From: Bimastos eiseni
Lineage: Eukaryota; Annelida; Clitellata; Crassiclitellata; Lumbricidae
Assembly: GCA_959347315.1 (NCBI GenBank)
Contig: OY365822.1
Location: 10,578,530 to 10,642,529 of the forward strand
Length of the DNA stretch: 64,000 nucleotides
Direction of reading: 5' to 3'
Part shown: piece after piece, positions 35,506 to 47,000 of the stretch
Numbering within the stretch: position 1 is the stretch's first letter
How the letters are laid out: every line of letters begins with the position of its first letter
Notes under the pieces: model-generated
Databases searched by the model: none
Seen by the model: only the letters and a program-made list of their open reading frames with translations
What the model was told of the DNA's origin: nothing
Position numbers and translations under genes: made by a program

Positions 35506-36089
35506 GATTCTATCAGCTGCGCGAAGGGCGGTTAATATCGCTATTTGGGCTAGACCATCTTGCGATCAACAAATATGATGAGTCAATCGTCACGAAAATC
35601 GCCTTACCAGCTTTAATAATCTTTGTTGCGAATAAAAGGAATTTATAAATTTTTATAAATGGCTGAAAGTAGAACTAGGCCTATGTCTTTTTGCGATGGG
35701 CGATAGAAGTGGCACGCTAATTTCTAATTTGAGTGATTTCAAAGTTAGTTGATATTGAAAACGAAACGAAGATTGCAACTGAGAGATCAGTGCAGGGTGT
35801 TTGAATAGCTTGCCTTAAAGGCTAGCTTAGGCTACTAATATGAAGTAGCCTTGGGACAACATGCATATTATGCATGCCATTGTCGGATTGTCCCAACAAA
35901 TTCCGTGGGAAATTTCTCGTAATAATCGGTGCACGCAGTAAGCTACTAAGAGCGAATTGAACAGGTCTATAGAAAGGTAATGATAAAAGTATTGATATTG
36001 GCATAGCAATGCTTTTAAGAATGTGTATCGCAATTGCTATTGCAATACTTTTGCCCAGTATTATTAACAGCAAAATTATAATTATAAGC
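35506..36089. other. Intergenic, no gene recognised
   Basis: No supported gene or repeat boundary. TAGGCCTA at 35676. Confidence 0.5.
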
Positions 36090-36834
36090 CTCGGCCGGTA
36101 ATCCTATAGGTAGAGTATTTTATTCCATGAAAGTTTCATCAGAAATAATAGCGTAGGCCTATTTAATTATTTGGCGTGAATAGATGTCGCACTGTAGCTC
36201 AAATGGAGACGGGATCGATGAAAAACCATTATCTGCAAGTATAAACTGCATTGATGAAAGAAATTATGCTGAAATGGAAGCTGGATCGGTGAAAATAGCA
36301 TACATAATTATTCGTTCGATTGATGACTAGGCTCTGTATCAATAGTCCGAAGATTGCATGGTGAGCGGTCGATAGATGATAAGATTGTGGTTTTGATGGC
36401 AGCTGGACTGATGAGAAGAATTATGTTTGTTTTAATAAGAAGCTGGATTGCTTATAATTCTTTTCATTCATCCAGGTTCCAAATAGGCATGATTCTTTTC
36501 ATATCAATCCAGCTCCCAGTTTTAAACATTCTTTTAATTAATTAATTCAGATTCTAGTTAAATTAATGAGGGAGTATAGAATCTTCGGACTATCGAACCT
36601 TCGGACTATCGAGCGGACACCGATGACAAAATGGCGTCGCGATGAAACCTAGCGGAATTTCCTATCAACATTTTCTTTAATGAAATACTCTAAAACACAC
36701 TTTTAAAATTCCTGTTATAGATCCAGCTTCCATTTAAAGCATAACTATTATCATCAATTAAGTTTCTACTTACAAAATACATGATATAATGAACGAAATA
36801 ATTAAATACCCTAAACTACAGGATTACCCCTAGG
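36090..36834. repeat. Long imperfect inverted repeat (foldback or MITE-like)
   Basis: The left arm (CCTCGGCCGGTAATCCTATA, then GTATTTTATT, then ATTATGCTGAAATGGAAGCT + GGATC) pairs with the right arm read in reverse (CCTAGGGGTAATCCTGTAG, GTATTTAATTATTT, TTATGCTTTAAATGGAAGCT + GGATC). Inner short inverted repeats (ATAGTCCGAAGATT near 36343 and 36585) lie between. About 745 bp in all. No TSD or transposase was found. Confidence 0.6.
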
Positions 36835-36848
36835 CCTAATGATGGTTG

Positions 36849-36881
<33 letters not shown>

Positions 36882-37110
36882 GTAACACGAACTGACGGCA
36901 CAATGTGATAAGGTGTTAACAACCCTGATCTTAAGTTAATTAAAAAATGGAAGGGTGCCCAGATTTAAGGTTAGCAATGGTAGGTGAGCAATAGTCTTTA
37001 ATCCCGTAGCGACCGCATCTGCACCCGCACAATGTTGCTTGCTTGATATAAGTTTATTTAACGACGCATCCATAACAACGATGATATGCGTTCCCGCACA
37101 ATGTATGTAT

Positions 37111-37222
37111 GTTGTTGCAGTTTAACGACACTGTGTGATAACAAGATCATTAGCGTCGCCCTCCTCCTTTATCCAGGCTTGGGACTGGCACTGGCCGAGT
37201 ACTACCAGTGGCGGAGTTTCCC
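37111..37222. repeat. Dispersed repeat, copy 1
   Basis: GTTGCAGTTTAACGAC, CATTAGCGTCGCCCT, CTCCTTTATCCAGGC, GGGACTGGCACTG and GTGGCGGAGTT recur in the same order and orientation at 63545-63656. The family is unidentified. Confidence 0.75.
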
Positions 37223-38290
37223 GCACAATGTCATAATTATTGTTCCTTCTTTTATAGCCTACACCCATCACCTGAATCACATCCCCACGTGACAAACTGA
37301 CAAATACTTAGTTTATCGATCGATCTTTCTTGTTTACTTTCTTGGAAATCACGATTCTGTGTGTTAGTTATTTTTGTTCACCGCAAACTTAAGTGTTTAG
37401 GCCTACCTGATCACTGGATAGTGAAGTATAAAGTTGATCGTTGATGTAGACATAAACAGTGATCGAACGATAACAAGTAAGTAAATCCAATTCCACAGTG
37501 AATCGTAGACTAAATTCAACCGTCGATCGCTTTAATTCTTAGCTTCGTAGTTCGATTCAATCCGTCTTTTCTTATCCCTCCGCTGTCATGAAATATAGGT
37601 CACCAATCTTTTCTAGCTAATGAATTAACTCAACTTTCACTTGTTCCTACCACTGCGTAGCACAAGATCCACTGTCTCTTAGAATTATTATTTAGCTTTA
37701 AATTGAACAGTTCGTAGTTTTAAAATATTTCTTCTTTGTAATAGCAGCACACGAGAAATTAATAATCATTTATCATTACAATTTTTGCAATCATGCCTAT
37801 TAAACTCTTTCTCAATGTACACTTAGTCGTAATAAAATTTCGACACCTACTGCAGATTTCAAAATTCGCGCTACACCTGTTTAGGTGTAGCCCACCTGGA
37901 TTTAGTCTTAATTATTAGCCCTAGCGCGTATAATTAATTATCCCAGAACGTAGAACAACCTAGGACAGGCTACCTAATACGGACGATGTAAGCAAGAGAT
38001 TATTATGAGGCAGGTCTAAAGTTTGGAAAATGAATGGTAGGTAGGTAAGAGGTGTATTTTAAGCTAAGCATTGAAGGTTAAGTCTTATATTTGGCAATGG
38101 TTACGCCTATTAATAGGTAGGCCTACGTCTAGAGTTAGGCTATGGCACTCAGGCAAGTGGCACGTGTTCAGTTACGCAAAGGAAATAAAGCAAGAGTTAC
38201 GTCTAAAGATAACCTAAGCACTGGCAAGTAAGCAAGAGAGTTTGGCAATGGTAGGCTAGCAATAGGAACCTAGTATTATTAAGGCAATAT
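37223..38290. other. Intergenic, no gene recognised
   Basis: AT-rich. TAGGCCTA at 37398 and 38118. No coding feature supported. Confidence 0.5.
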
Positions 38291-38670
38291 TAGGTAAACA
38301 TTGATGAGTGAGTGGAGTAGAGCAGTGTAGACTATGAACAAGATCGATGGACCCAAAACTGAACCTTGAGGAGCACAACAGGTGAGAGGGAATGATTTGG
38401 ACGAGGTTTCCAATGTATTAATTAGGAGTGAGAAGAGAGTAAATAAAAGGATTTAGTTAGGAGGAAGCAGTGAGCAAAACCGAAACAGGCAGAGTCTTTG
38501 GAGTAAGATGTCGTGGTCTGACTTCATGAGAGATGGTAAAAACATGTTTATTGTAGAGTAAGATGTTGTGATCAATGACATCAAAGGCTATAAAAATATC
38601 AAGGCGGAAGAGACAGGAGACTTCTTCATAAGAGGTGGCAGAAAGACGTTTATTGCAGAGCTTTGATGCA
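38291..38670 (-). mobile_element. Decayed LINE reverse transcriptase fragment
   Basis: On the minus strand, about 38589-38553 encodes AFDVIDHNILL (the AFDTVDHNILL block of CR1/L2/Jockey-type reverse transcriptase). About 38378-38325 encodes CAPQGSVLGPSILFIVYT (the GVPQGSVLGPLLFxxY block). They are in the correct order with roughly correct spacing but need frame changes between them. No catalytic YxDD block was located. Dead remnant. Confidence 0.85.
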
Positions 38671-40211
38671 GGTAGAATTTGTAATTAATTCACTTGGCAT
38701 AAAATTGAAAAAAATAACAGTAGATATATTATGCAAGCAAATTTTATTTATAATTTGTAACATTGTATAAGTAACACAAATATATTATTGTCATTTAATT
38801 GGCTGAATTTTTCATATATATGTGATAAATAAACATCTGCTTACTAATAGTAACTACTAGTGAATATACCTCAAGAATAAACCTTTCAACTGAACAAAAA
38901 GATTATCTAAAACCATCCTTCCTCTCCTCATTAGGCCTATATTCATTAGTTTAAATAACTATCTTTATCGGCTCAATGTTGATACGACGTCAGTGCAAAA
39001 TATCACTTAAAAATCACAGACAAAAACATGTAAACTCAATCACATTGTAAGTTAAAGGCTCTTATTATATCAGTTTCATTAATGATTTTCTAAAATATTT
39101 CAGCAATTGCAATTCTTTGGCCTTTGCAAGAGATCTGACTAAAAAGTTTATTGTTATAAAAATTCTCAGACAAAATCATTACCAGGTTCTGCAAATATTT
39201 CAAAAAGTATCAACCCTGCTCAACCCAAGTTTTATAAATTCAGTGAAAATTGGATAAAATTGATAAAAATTTAAGTGATTACATGTGCTTCTTGTCATAA
39301 AGTGTGAAGCAAAATAAAGGGCAAATAAGTGCATGTTAAGTATTAAAATTCAAAATAAAGTGCTCATCATGAAAGAAAATTCACGGCAACAGCTGAAGCC
39401 ATTTGCTAGAGCTGATTGGCTACCTGGCTTTATACCCTACAAGAAGTTTTTGTGTCGTTTAGACTAGAGAAGCTAAACACAGGAGCCGATCAACTAGGCG
39501 TAAATCAAATGCGACAATGACAACAACGGCTAGACTGGCGATAGGTAGTCTGCCTAGAACAACGAGCAAGCCTGTTGCTATGAAGATGGCATCTTCATCA
39601 CCGTCATCATCACCATAGAAACGAATGGGCAACTGCATCATCACCGTAGCAGCAAGATCATCATGGACACTGGTACTGTGATTGTGGTTCATGAAAATAT
39701 CATTGTTTTTTTAAGCGATGGTGCGTGGCAACGGTTGCCAAGAATATTTTTAAAATTGGTGTTGCCGTGGTTACAGGATGAAAGCCCTTTGTTTTAATCG
39801 ATTGCTTGATTGTTCTTTTTTCCATGCTTTCCCGAAATTGACATCAGTGTCAATACCATAGGAGTTGAATGAATGCAATTCGAGTCATCATAGTAACGAG
39901 ATCACCATGGCAACCATCATCCAGTAGATAAGCTGGTCATTAGGTGGACCATAGCAGGTGCTGAGAGGGGTTGAGGCAGGAATAAAGAGCAATGCAGCAT
40001 CACAATATCAAGTCTACAACAGATCCAACAGAACAGAAGAATAACAATTGAAAAATAATGCTTCAAATGTCACTAAAAGTAACAGCACAGCAGCAAGCTG
40101 TAATTGCACCCTATGCCAAGCATAAATCTAACACTCCAAAGATCAACTTGACAAATAACGAATTGAATAATGCACATAACGAGAACATAGAAGTCGTAAA
40201 ATAAATGAATA
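38671..40211. other. Intergenic, no gene recognised
   Basis: Very AT-rich at 38.7-39.4 kb, then with short CAT/ATC-rich patches at 39.5-39.9 kb. No supported gene. Confidence 0.5.
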
Positions 40212-40213
40212 TA

Positions 40214-40801
40214 CACTGTGTCCGGAAATAAAGGGACCCCTAATGATGATATGAAAATAAATGTAAATATTCATCAATTTCTTAATTTCAAAACCGTTTT
40301 AATCTTGACATATTTATCCACAAATTTGTAATTAATGAACATATTGGTTAAAAAGGTACATCATAGTGACGTCTTTAAAGATAAATATTAATGCCTGCGA
40401 GGAATCTGATCAACTGGTCATAGATTCTGCTATTGACCAATGGCGCATACGTTTAGAAGCTTGTGCCGAGGATGAAAGTGAATACTTCGAACAAACCTTG
40501 TAGTCTAATTTTATTCAAATACAAGAATACATTTTAACTGGATTTGTGGTGGTTATTTAACAAGATTTAAAAAGAGTAGAAAATTATGTAGAAGATTTTT
40601 AGGCCGTCCTTAAAACTTGAATTATGATACAATTGACGTCATCATGACGTCATTGCTTGATGACAAGAACTATCATATTTCATACAGTGCTTGATATATA
40701 TATCTCAGGATTAAAACTGTTTTGGAATTTAAAAAAACGATGATCATTAACTATTTGTTTTCATATTATCAATAGGGGTCCCTATATTTCCAGACACCGT
40801 G
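40214..40801. mobile_element. Tc1/mariner-type MITE, 588 bp, with TA target duplication
   Basis: Imperfect terminal inverted repeats of about 50 bp start CACTGTGTCCGGAAATAAAG (then GGACCCCTA) on the left and, reverse-complemented, CACGGTGTCTGGAAATATAG (then GGACCCCTA) on the right. Both sides are flanked by TA (40212-40213 and 40802-40803). The interior has no transposase-like ORF, so it is non-autonomous. Confidence 0.85.
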
Positions 40802-40866
40802 TATAATTTTTGCTACAATAATACAATGTAATGTAATAGTTCTGAACGTCGATTGACTAATATGAA

Positions 40867-40934
40867 GGGCTTGTTGGTCTAGTGGTTATTGTTGAACTGT
40901 CAGAGGTCAAAGTTCAAATCTGTGCCAGGGCAGA
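40867..40934 (+). mobile_element. tRNA-derived SINE head
   Basis: TGGTCTAGTGGTTATTG resembles a Pol III A box, and AAAGTTCAAATCTGTGCC resembles a B box about 35 bp later. The same combination occurs inverted at 55662-55740. No acceptor-stem pairing, so not a tRNA gene. Confidence 0.65.
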
Positions 40935-42059
40935 AAATTTTTATTGAGAATTTCTGTACCATGAGCCTATATTCCAGCAACTCCAGAATTTGTATATTTT
41001 TTCCAAGTAGATGACGTTAATACAACAGTACTGCTGCTGCAAGAACCGTATTTCAGAAAAACTACTATAATCAACTAGTCAATATTCTAGATTGGTTATT
41101 TTACTGATATGGATAAACAGTATTCACATGAGCAGTGGAGAGATAATTCTAAAGTTACACAACCACAACAGAAATGAACTCTTAAGTAACTTAAAGCTGA
41201 ATGACATTATAAATAAAGAATACCTGACTAAATACATAATCTGAAACACATGCCTTATAAGAAAAAAAATATTCAGATTGGGGAATCATTCAGTTGCAAC
41301 AACAACCACTAAACAATTATAAAATATAATATATATCACTAAACACTTATAAAATATGTCACTAAACAATTATAAAATATATGTAAGAGAATAGAAAGAC
41401 CTGAGCTTCTCCACAACATTTAAACTTGAACTGATCACAACCGCGTCAAGATATTCCAAGTGCACAACATGCACACAGCAACAAAAGCCTTTCCTCACAC
41501 AAATCCACCGAATCACGTGGGCCGCATAAACAACAACAAACACCAACAGCTCTCTCAAAGCACAGGCATAATATCTAGCATAAGAATAATTAGGTCAATC
41601 AATCGTAATACTCTACATGTGTGCGCGCGTTGCTATTAAATAAGCAAGAACATGTTTGCTCCAGACAAGCTACTCGAAGCTCATCAATCTGGCTCTCACA
41701 GACACGTTGTACTAACTGCAAGAAAATTGCCTCAACAAATTATCACATGACAAAGCCAGTTAATGACAACAACTGCAACAGTAATACTACTACAACTAAT
41801 AATAATAATCATTGACTTTGGAAATGCGATCCACTGAATCCAGGACCTGCTGTATCTCCAGTACAAAAACCTTGAGGTCCAAACATAGCTTTGTAGGTGA
41901 TTTGGGTTGAGGTTGACACATGGTCTGTCACTCGTATCCTTATCGAACTCTAACTTGGTGAATGACTTTTCAAAGTAAGAAGGTGATTTTGACTAGGATG
42001 CAAATGTTGTTGGATCCACATCGAAGGGAGAGCTTTCAACAAGGAAAATTCTTTCAGCT
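40935..42059. other. Intergenic, no gene recognised
   Basis: AT-rich with small imperfect direct repeats (AAACAATTATAAAATAT at about 41.31-41.39 kb). No gene supported. Confidence 0.5.
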
Positions 42060-42166
42060 GCATTCCTCGGTGGCTTTTCCATCTGGAAGGAACCAATGCA
42101 GTGCAATCCCTTAAAGGAAGGACTCCAGAACCAGCTGAATCCAAGGACAGTATTTCAGAAATACTT
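42060..42166 (-). pseudogene. Frameshifted fragment duplicated from the MAP7-like terminal exon
   Basis: About 105 bp closely match 44624-44727 inside the large 3' exon, in the same orientation and about 2.5 kb away. The shared blocks are CGGTGGCTTTTCC, GGAAGGACTCCAGAACCAGC against GGAAAGGACTCCAGAACCAG, and TGAATCCAAGGACAGTATTT. On the minus strand both read LDSAGSGVL, after which a one-base deletion shifts the frame of this copy. It has no visible splice link and looks like a dead partial duplication. Confidence 0.8.
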
Positions 42167-42179
42167 AATTAAACCTGTC

Positions 42180-43197
42180 ACTGTCAACGACGTCATGCAG
42201 CAATTGGATTGCTCTGACTTTGGATTTGTTTTGTTGGTTTTCCTCAGCGTCTGCTGAAGTTCAATCCTGCTAGTCAGATGACAATCATTGATAAGGCTGC
42301 TCAACATCCTGTGCTGTGTTACGAATTGAACACTAACAATCTAAAGCCTTTGCTGATGATGCCAAAAACCAATTGCCACCAGCAGACACATCTGAAATGT
42401 TATGGAAGTTGAGATCTCTCACTGATGTCCGCCCTGCAGATTCTTGAAGATATGAGCCTTCCTAAAGCACTGAAGTTTCTACTATGAAATATTGAACTGC
42501 TCAGCAATTCAGAAATCACTTTAAAACCCAACATGATTGGTCAAGCTCTGGGTTGAAAGTTTGTAGGTGAAAACTCAAGATCAAAGAGAAGGTCACCAGA
42601 AAGACCGAAAACAACAGCAATGGTAGTTTCGCTCAAAAGACGATTAAAATGGAACCTATCGAGATCAGCTCTACTACAGCCAAAGCTGAGGTCGACCCAT
42701 CAGATGCGGGGTTCAGCACTGACATATGGAGGATATGACATACCAATAGGTAAATTTAGAGGCTGGAGAGTATTGATCTGGCTCAGCTTGGTTAGATGCT
42801 ATCAACCATATTAAGGTTATTGGTAATCACTGCAATTTCCAACATAGAAGATTCAAAGTCGATCACATTCAAAAGACATCTGACGTCGAACGTGTACCAC
42901 TCACAAACCAATCAGGTTTTGATGAACTTCCCAATCGGTTTGTAACAAGTAAACTTAAAAAAATTTACAATGGCCAAAGTTTTGCTTAGGCTGTGGAAGT
43001 TAAAGACTAACACTAAGAATCTGAAGAATAATTCAGCTCTTGTGGTGGTAGTTCAAAACGACCAAAAAACGCAGGCAAGGAGTTTCGACAATGATGTTTA
43101 CAAGTTTGGAAAGAAAATCCTGATGTTGCACAGAGAAATGTTTTGCTCAAGTGTTGCTAGATGTTTGTCATGGTGGTTTCTGTTAAACCACATCTAA
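42180..43197 (+). pseudogene. Possible decayed coding sequence of unknown origin
   Basis: The + strand has coding-like pieces in changing frames, for example NQLPPADTSEMLWKLRSLTD near 42370-42430 and IKMEPIEISSTTAKAEVDPS near 42645-42705. The final open stretch, 42970-43197, is 75 codons. Stops and frame changes interrupt them. No family is recognised, and it could be a decayed retroelement or a relic gene. Coding origin is a weak inference from composition. Confidence 0.25.
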
Positions 43198-43524
43198 CTA
43201 GTCAATAATTATTTAAATAATAATAAATAACTGAAAATGTAGAATTTCCTTTGAATATTACACGCAGTAACTGAAAATAGCACCCTCAGCATGGGTGCCA
43301 TTCATGCAGTCAGTTTTGTCAAAATCAGGTATATATAAATAATATGTGCCTTGTAAACCACATCTAACTAGTCAATAATTATTTAAATAATAATAAATAA
43401 CTGAAAATGTAGAATTTCCTTTGAATATTACACGCAGTAACTGAAAATAGCACCCTCAGCATGGGTGCCATTCATGCAGTCAGTTTTGTCAAAATCAGGT
43501 ATATATAAATAATATGTGCCTTGT
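43185..43524. repeat. Perfect tandem duplication, 2 x 170 bp
   Basis: 43185-43354 (starting AAACCACATCTAACTAG, ending ATATGTGCCTTGT) is repeated immediately at 43355-43524. I saw no mismatch between the copies. This points to very recent duplication or gene conversion, or to an assembly artefact. No gene inside. Confidence 0.95.
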
Positions 43525-44090
43525 GAAAAATAATTTTAGCAGTGATAACAATTACAGTAGTAGCAGTAGTAATAATAATAATACTAAATGCAATAATTTT
43601 CTTGATTAGCACATTTTCATTGGTTAAGTAAGTATCAATATCTGTGAAGACTTGCCATTACCAACAATGCTCTCTGTGATTCTTGTTAATACTGAGAGAC
43701 CACTAACAAGTTATTAACCAATAACATGCTAGCGATCAGTTTATACCAGGTAACAGTGCATATGCCAGTAGAGAAAAAGGACCTATAAAAAGCATAGCAG
43801 TAGGAAGAACGTCTACATCAGATTAAGAATGACACTGATCAGTAATACGTAAAACGGGAAAAGCTCTTTGATATGTGTTTCAAGAAACCTAATAAAAATC
43901 AACACATTCCAGTCGGTTAGAAAGCACAGAAAACAACACAGCACAGAGCACACCGATCTGCAGCAGCACATTTAGAATTCTATCAACATAAACACTGATA
44001 ATTATGAGCAGCAAAGCACACCAACAAACGACTAGAAGGCAACCACACAATGACGACCCAAGCAACCCGCGCCTACCACTGCAAGTTTGG
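43525..44090 (-). other. Immediate 3' flank of the MAP7-like gene, probable 3' UTR
   Basis: Lies just downstream of the TAG stop (44091-44093). It is AT-rich with short (AGT)n and (AAT)n runs. No unambiguous polyadenylation signal could be selected on the minus strand. Confidence 0.35.
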
Positions 44091-47000
44091 CTATTCGGAT
44101 CGATATGTCGCTGATTTGTCTACATCTTTCGATACACGAAGCTCGGAAGCGAGGGTTCCTTCCGAAGCCATAGCGTCGTCTGTAGATGTTTTCGTAATTC
44201 CAGCACCAGAATCGGACTTCGGTTGTTCACCAGCGGAATGAAAGACGTCAAAGCATTTGGCGCTAGCACTCTCCGATGCCTTTTCAGAGCCTTCGAAGAA
44301 ACCGAGGCTTCGGAAGGTGGCCCCAGCATCCAAATTTTCGAGGTCTTTGCCATGGGCGTCCTTGATACGCCCAACGGTGTGCTGTCCTCCACTCCACTGG
44401 TAGGATTCATTGCCACTGATGGCATACACTGGAACAAACTCCTGCTTTAACGGCTTGGATGACTCGGACCTCCTTGAATCGATTTCATACTCGTCTCTGC
44501 TCGTCTCTGCAGTGCTCGAAACCTTCATTCGTCTCTCTTTCTCGTGGCTGGGTTCGTGAAGCATGCTGCGAAAAATGTCGGCTGGCTGCGACAGATTTTC
44601 TGCAGAGAAAGCCGTTAGAGGAATGTTCGGTGGCTTTTCCGTCTGAAAGGAACCGATGCAGCGCGATTCTTTCAAGGAAAGGACTCCAGAACCAGCTGAA
44701 TCCAAGGACAGTATTTCAAAAGCATCGTCGCTCTGCCTGCTGCTAGTTCGGTGTCGGCTACTTCTTGCTCTGATCTCGTCCAACACTTTCATGGCTTCGT
44801 CAGACCCCTTTGAATCTTCGAATACTAGCTTTTCCTTTCCATGTCCTTGATATGCAATGGAACCAAAATCTTTTGAAGACTTTCTAACCATATTGTCTTC
44901 GTCATTCCTTTCTAATCTTGCACTCGTCGGAGTTCCATGGTATGTTACAATCTCTTCATGTTCCATGGATGCAGTTGGTAAACTCTTGATACAATCACCG
45001 TGTTTTCTTTCTTCCAATTCTGTACTTTTCCTTATAGGGCTTTCCAAAATCTCTCCACAGCCTCGCTTATGATCTTTAACGACTTGCACAGCCCTTTCTT
45101 TTTCTATTGCCTCAGAAGTCTGAACCAGTTGTAACCTATTCAGGCACTTTGATTGTTCCACATCTTCTATAGTTGTCTGAAACTCCAAAACATTATCTGC
45201 CTGTATTTCATCATGTGACAAGATTCCCACATCATTGCTTTTAGCTGTTTGTAATTCCATCATCTCACTAACTTTCACATATCCTGGACTTGAACGACCA
45301 AGCTCTTCACCTACAGGACAGCATTTACTTGGGGAGTCACCATCTTCAGAAACTATATGCTGTCTTTCCCTGGACTTAAGTGGTAATTTCTGTTCACTGT
45401 GTTCTGTTCTTGGTTCAGCATCACTCCATGAAATGCCACCTTCTGATGTCTGACTATCGCTCTGAAGAGATTCGCTTAGACAATCTCTGTCAATCTTTGT
45501 TTCAATGAACCCACAAGCTTCCAAACTCTCGGCTCCCTTCCTCAAATCAAGGACAACCTCGATGTTCTGCTGAGAAACAGACATATCTTCGCAGTGAGTT
45601 CTTGGGAACTCAACTTGGCCCATAATATCTGCCCTGCTGAAATTAACATTATCATCACAATGTTCCTTGGCTGACTCAACAGTGTCTTCGACATTTTCTA
45701 ATGCATTGTCAACACTACGAACAACCGGTTTCGAGTCTTGTGCTTTCATCTCCAGATCTGTGCCACAATGGTAACCAGAATAAGAAGCATCACTGGCGCT
45801 GCTACAACTCTCAACCTTATCACCAGAAACGTCATCCAATGTCATCCTCTCTACCTCTCCTTGTTGTTTTATGGTAGCCTTGTTCAAACCACTACCATCT
45901 AAGCAAACATCAGTGATGACATCCTGGCTGAAACCAGCTTCAGATCGAGTAGGAACACTCGTCTTTTCGGTCTCCCCAAACGAACCCAAGAATGTTTCTG
46001 GTTTTTCATCCGGTGATGTGTAAGTTATCTCCAGCTTTTCCTCTGTTATCACATTTTCCAGAGTAACCGAAAGGTTACGGCTATGGTTTCTCGTAACCAG
46101 CGTCTCTTGTCGGATCTCAATTTCTTCGTATATCTCCACCGTCTCTTCCCCCTCGAATATTTCATTGTTCTTGTTATCCGGAGAAAGTTCACTTTGCAAA
46201 GTGTCTGCCAGTGACGTTGTCGACTCTTCACGGCTTATACCAGCAGTAGGTGGCGAGGATATGACACGGATAGTATCAGCCAGTAATAAATCACAAACAT
46301 CTTCTCCAGCTTCTTCTGACTTCTCAATGCCATCCCCAGTTTCAGTGACTTCTGTTGGAGTAGATTCACAGTAATCCAGCTGGTCGGTTTCAGAAGAATC
46401 AAGAACTGGAGAAACCATCATTATTTCTTTTTGTAGAATAGTATCAACAGCACGCCTTCCTGTATTTTTGTCTTCTTTCTCAAAAATAGTAGCTTCTGAT
46501 TTGTCAGAGTCTTTTAAGACAAAATCTTGTGATATCCGTAAAGCCGCAGTGACTTCTTCAGCCTTGCTTGACTGTTGACAATCTTCAGTTACAACTGCCT
46601 TAAAATCCTGGCAATGTTCAATCACAGGTTCCTTAGTCTTTTGAGAATCCTCAGTTCCAACTTTCATAGACTTCTGCTGAGGCTCAATCACAGATTCTCT
46701 CATTGTCAGAAAATCTTCAGCTGCTGTCATCTGGCAATGCTCAATCACAGCTTCTCTTGTCTTCTGGGAATCTTCAGTCATCTGGTGAAGCCCAATCACA
46801 CATTCCTTTTCCTTCTGAGAATCCACTGTTATAACTTCCATAGTCTGCTGGTGATGCTCGATCACAGGTTCCTTTGTTTTCTGAGAATCCACAGTTACAA
46901 CCTCCATAGACTTCTGACGATGCACAATCACAGATTCACTCATCATCTGAGAATCCTCATCTACAACTTCCACAGACTGCTGCTGAGTCTCAATCAAAGG

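Noticed and set aside
40867..40934. tRNA gene
   Set aside because: A- and B-box-like motifs are present, but no acceptor-stem pairing or anticodon arm could be folded, and a related copy at 55662-55740 marks it as a SINE.
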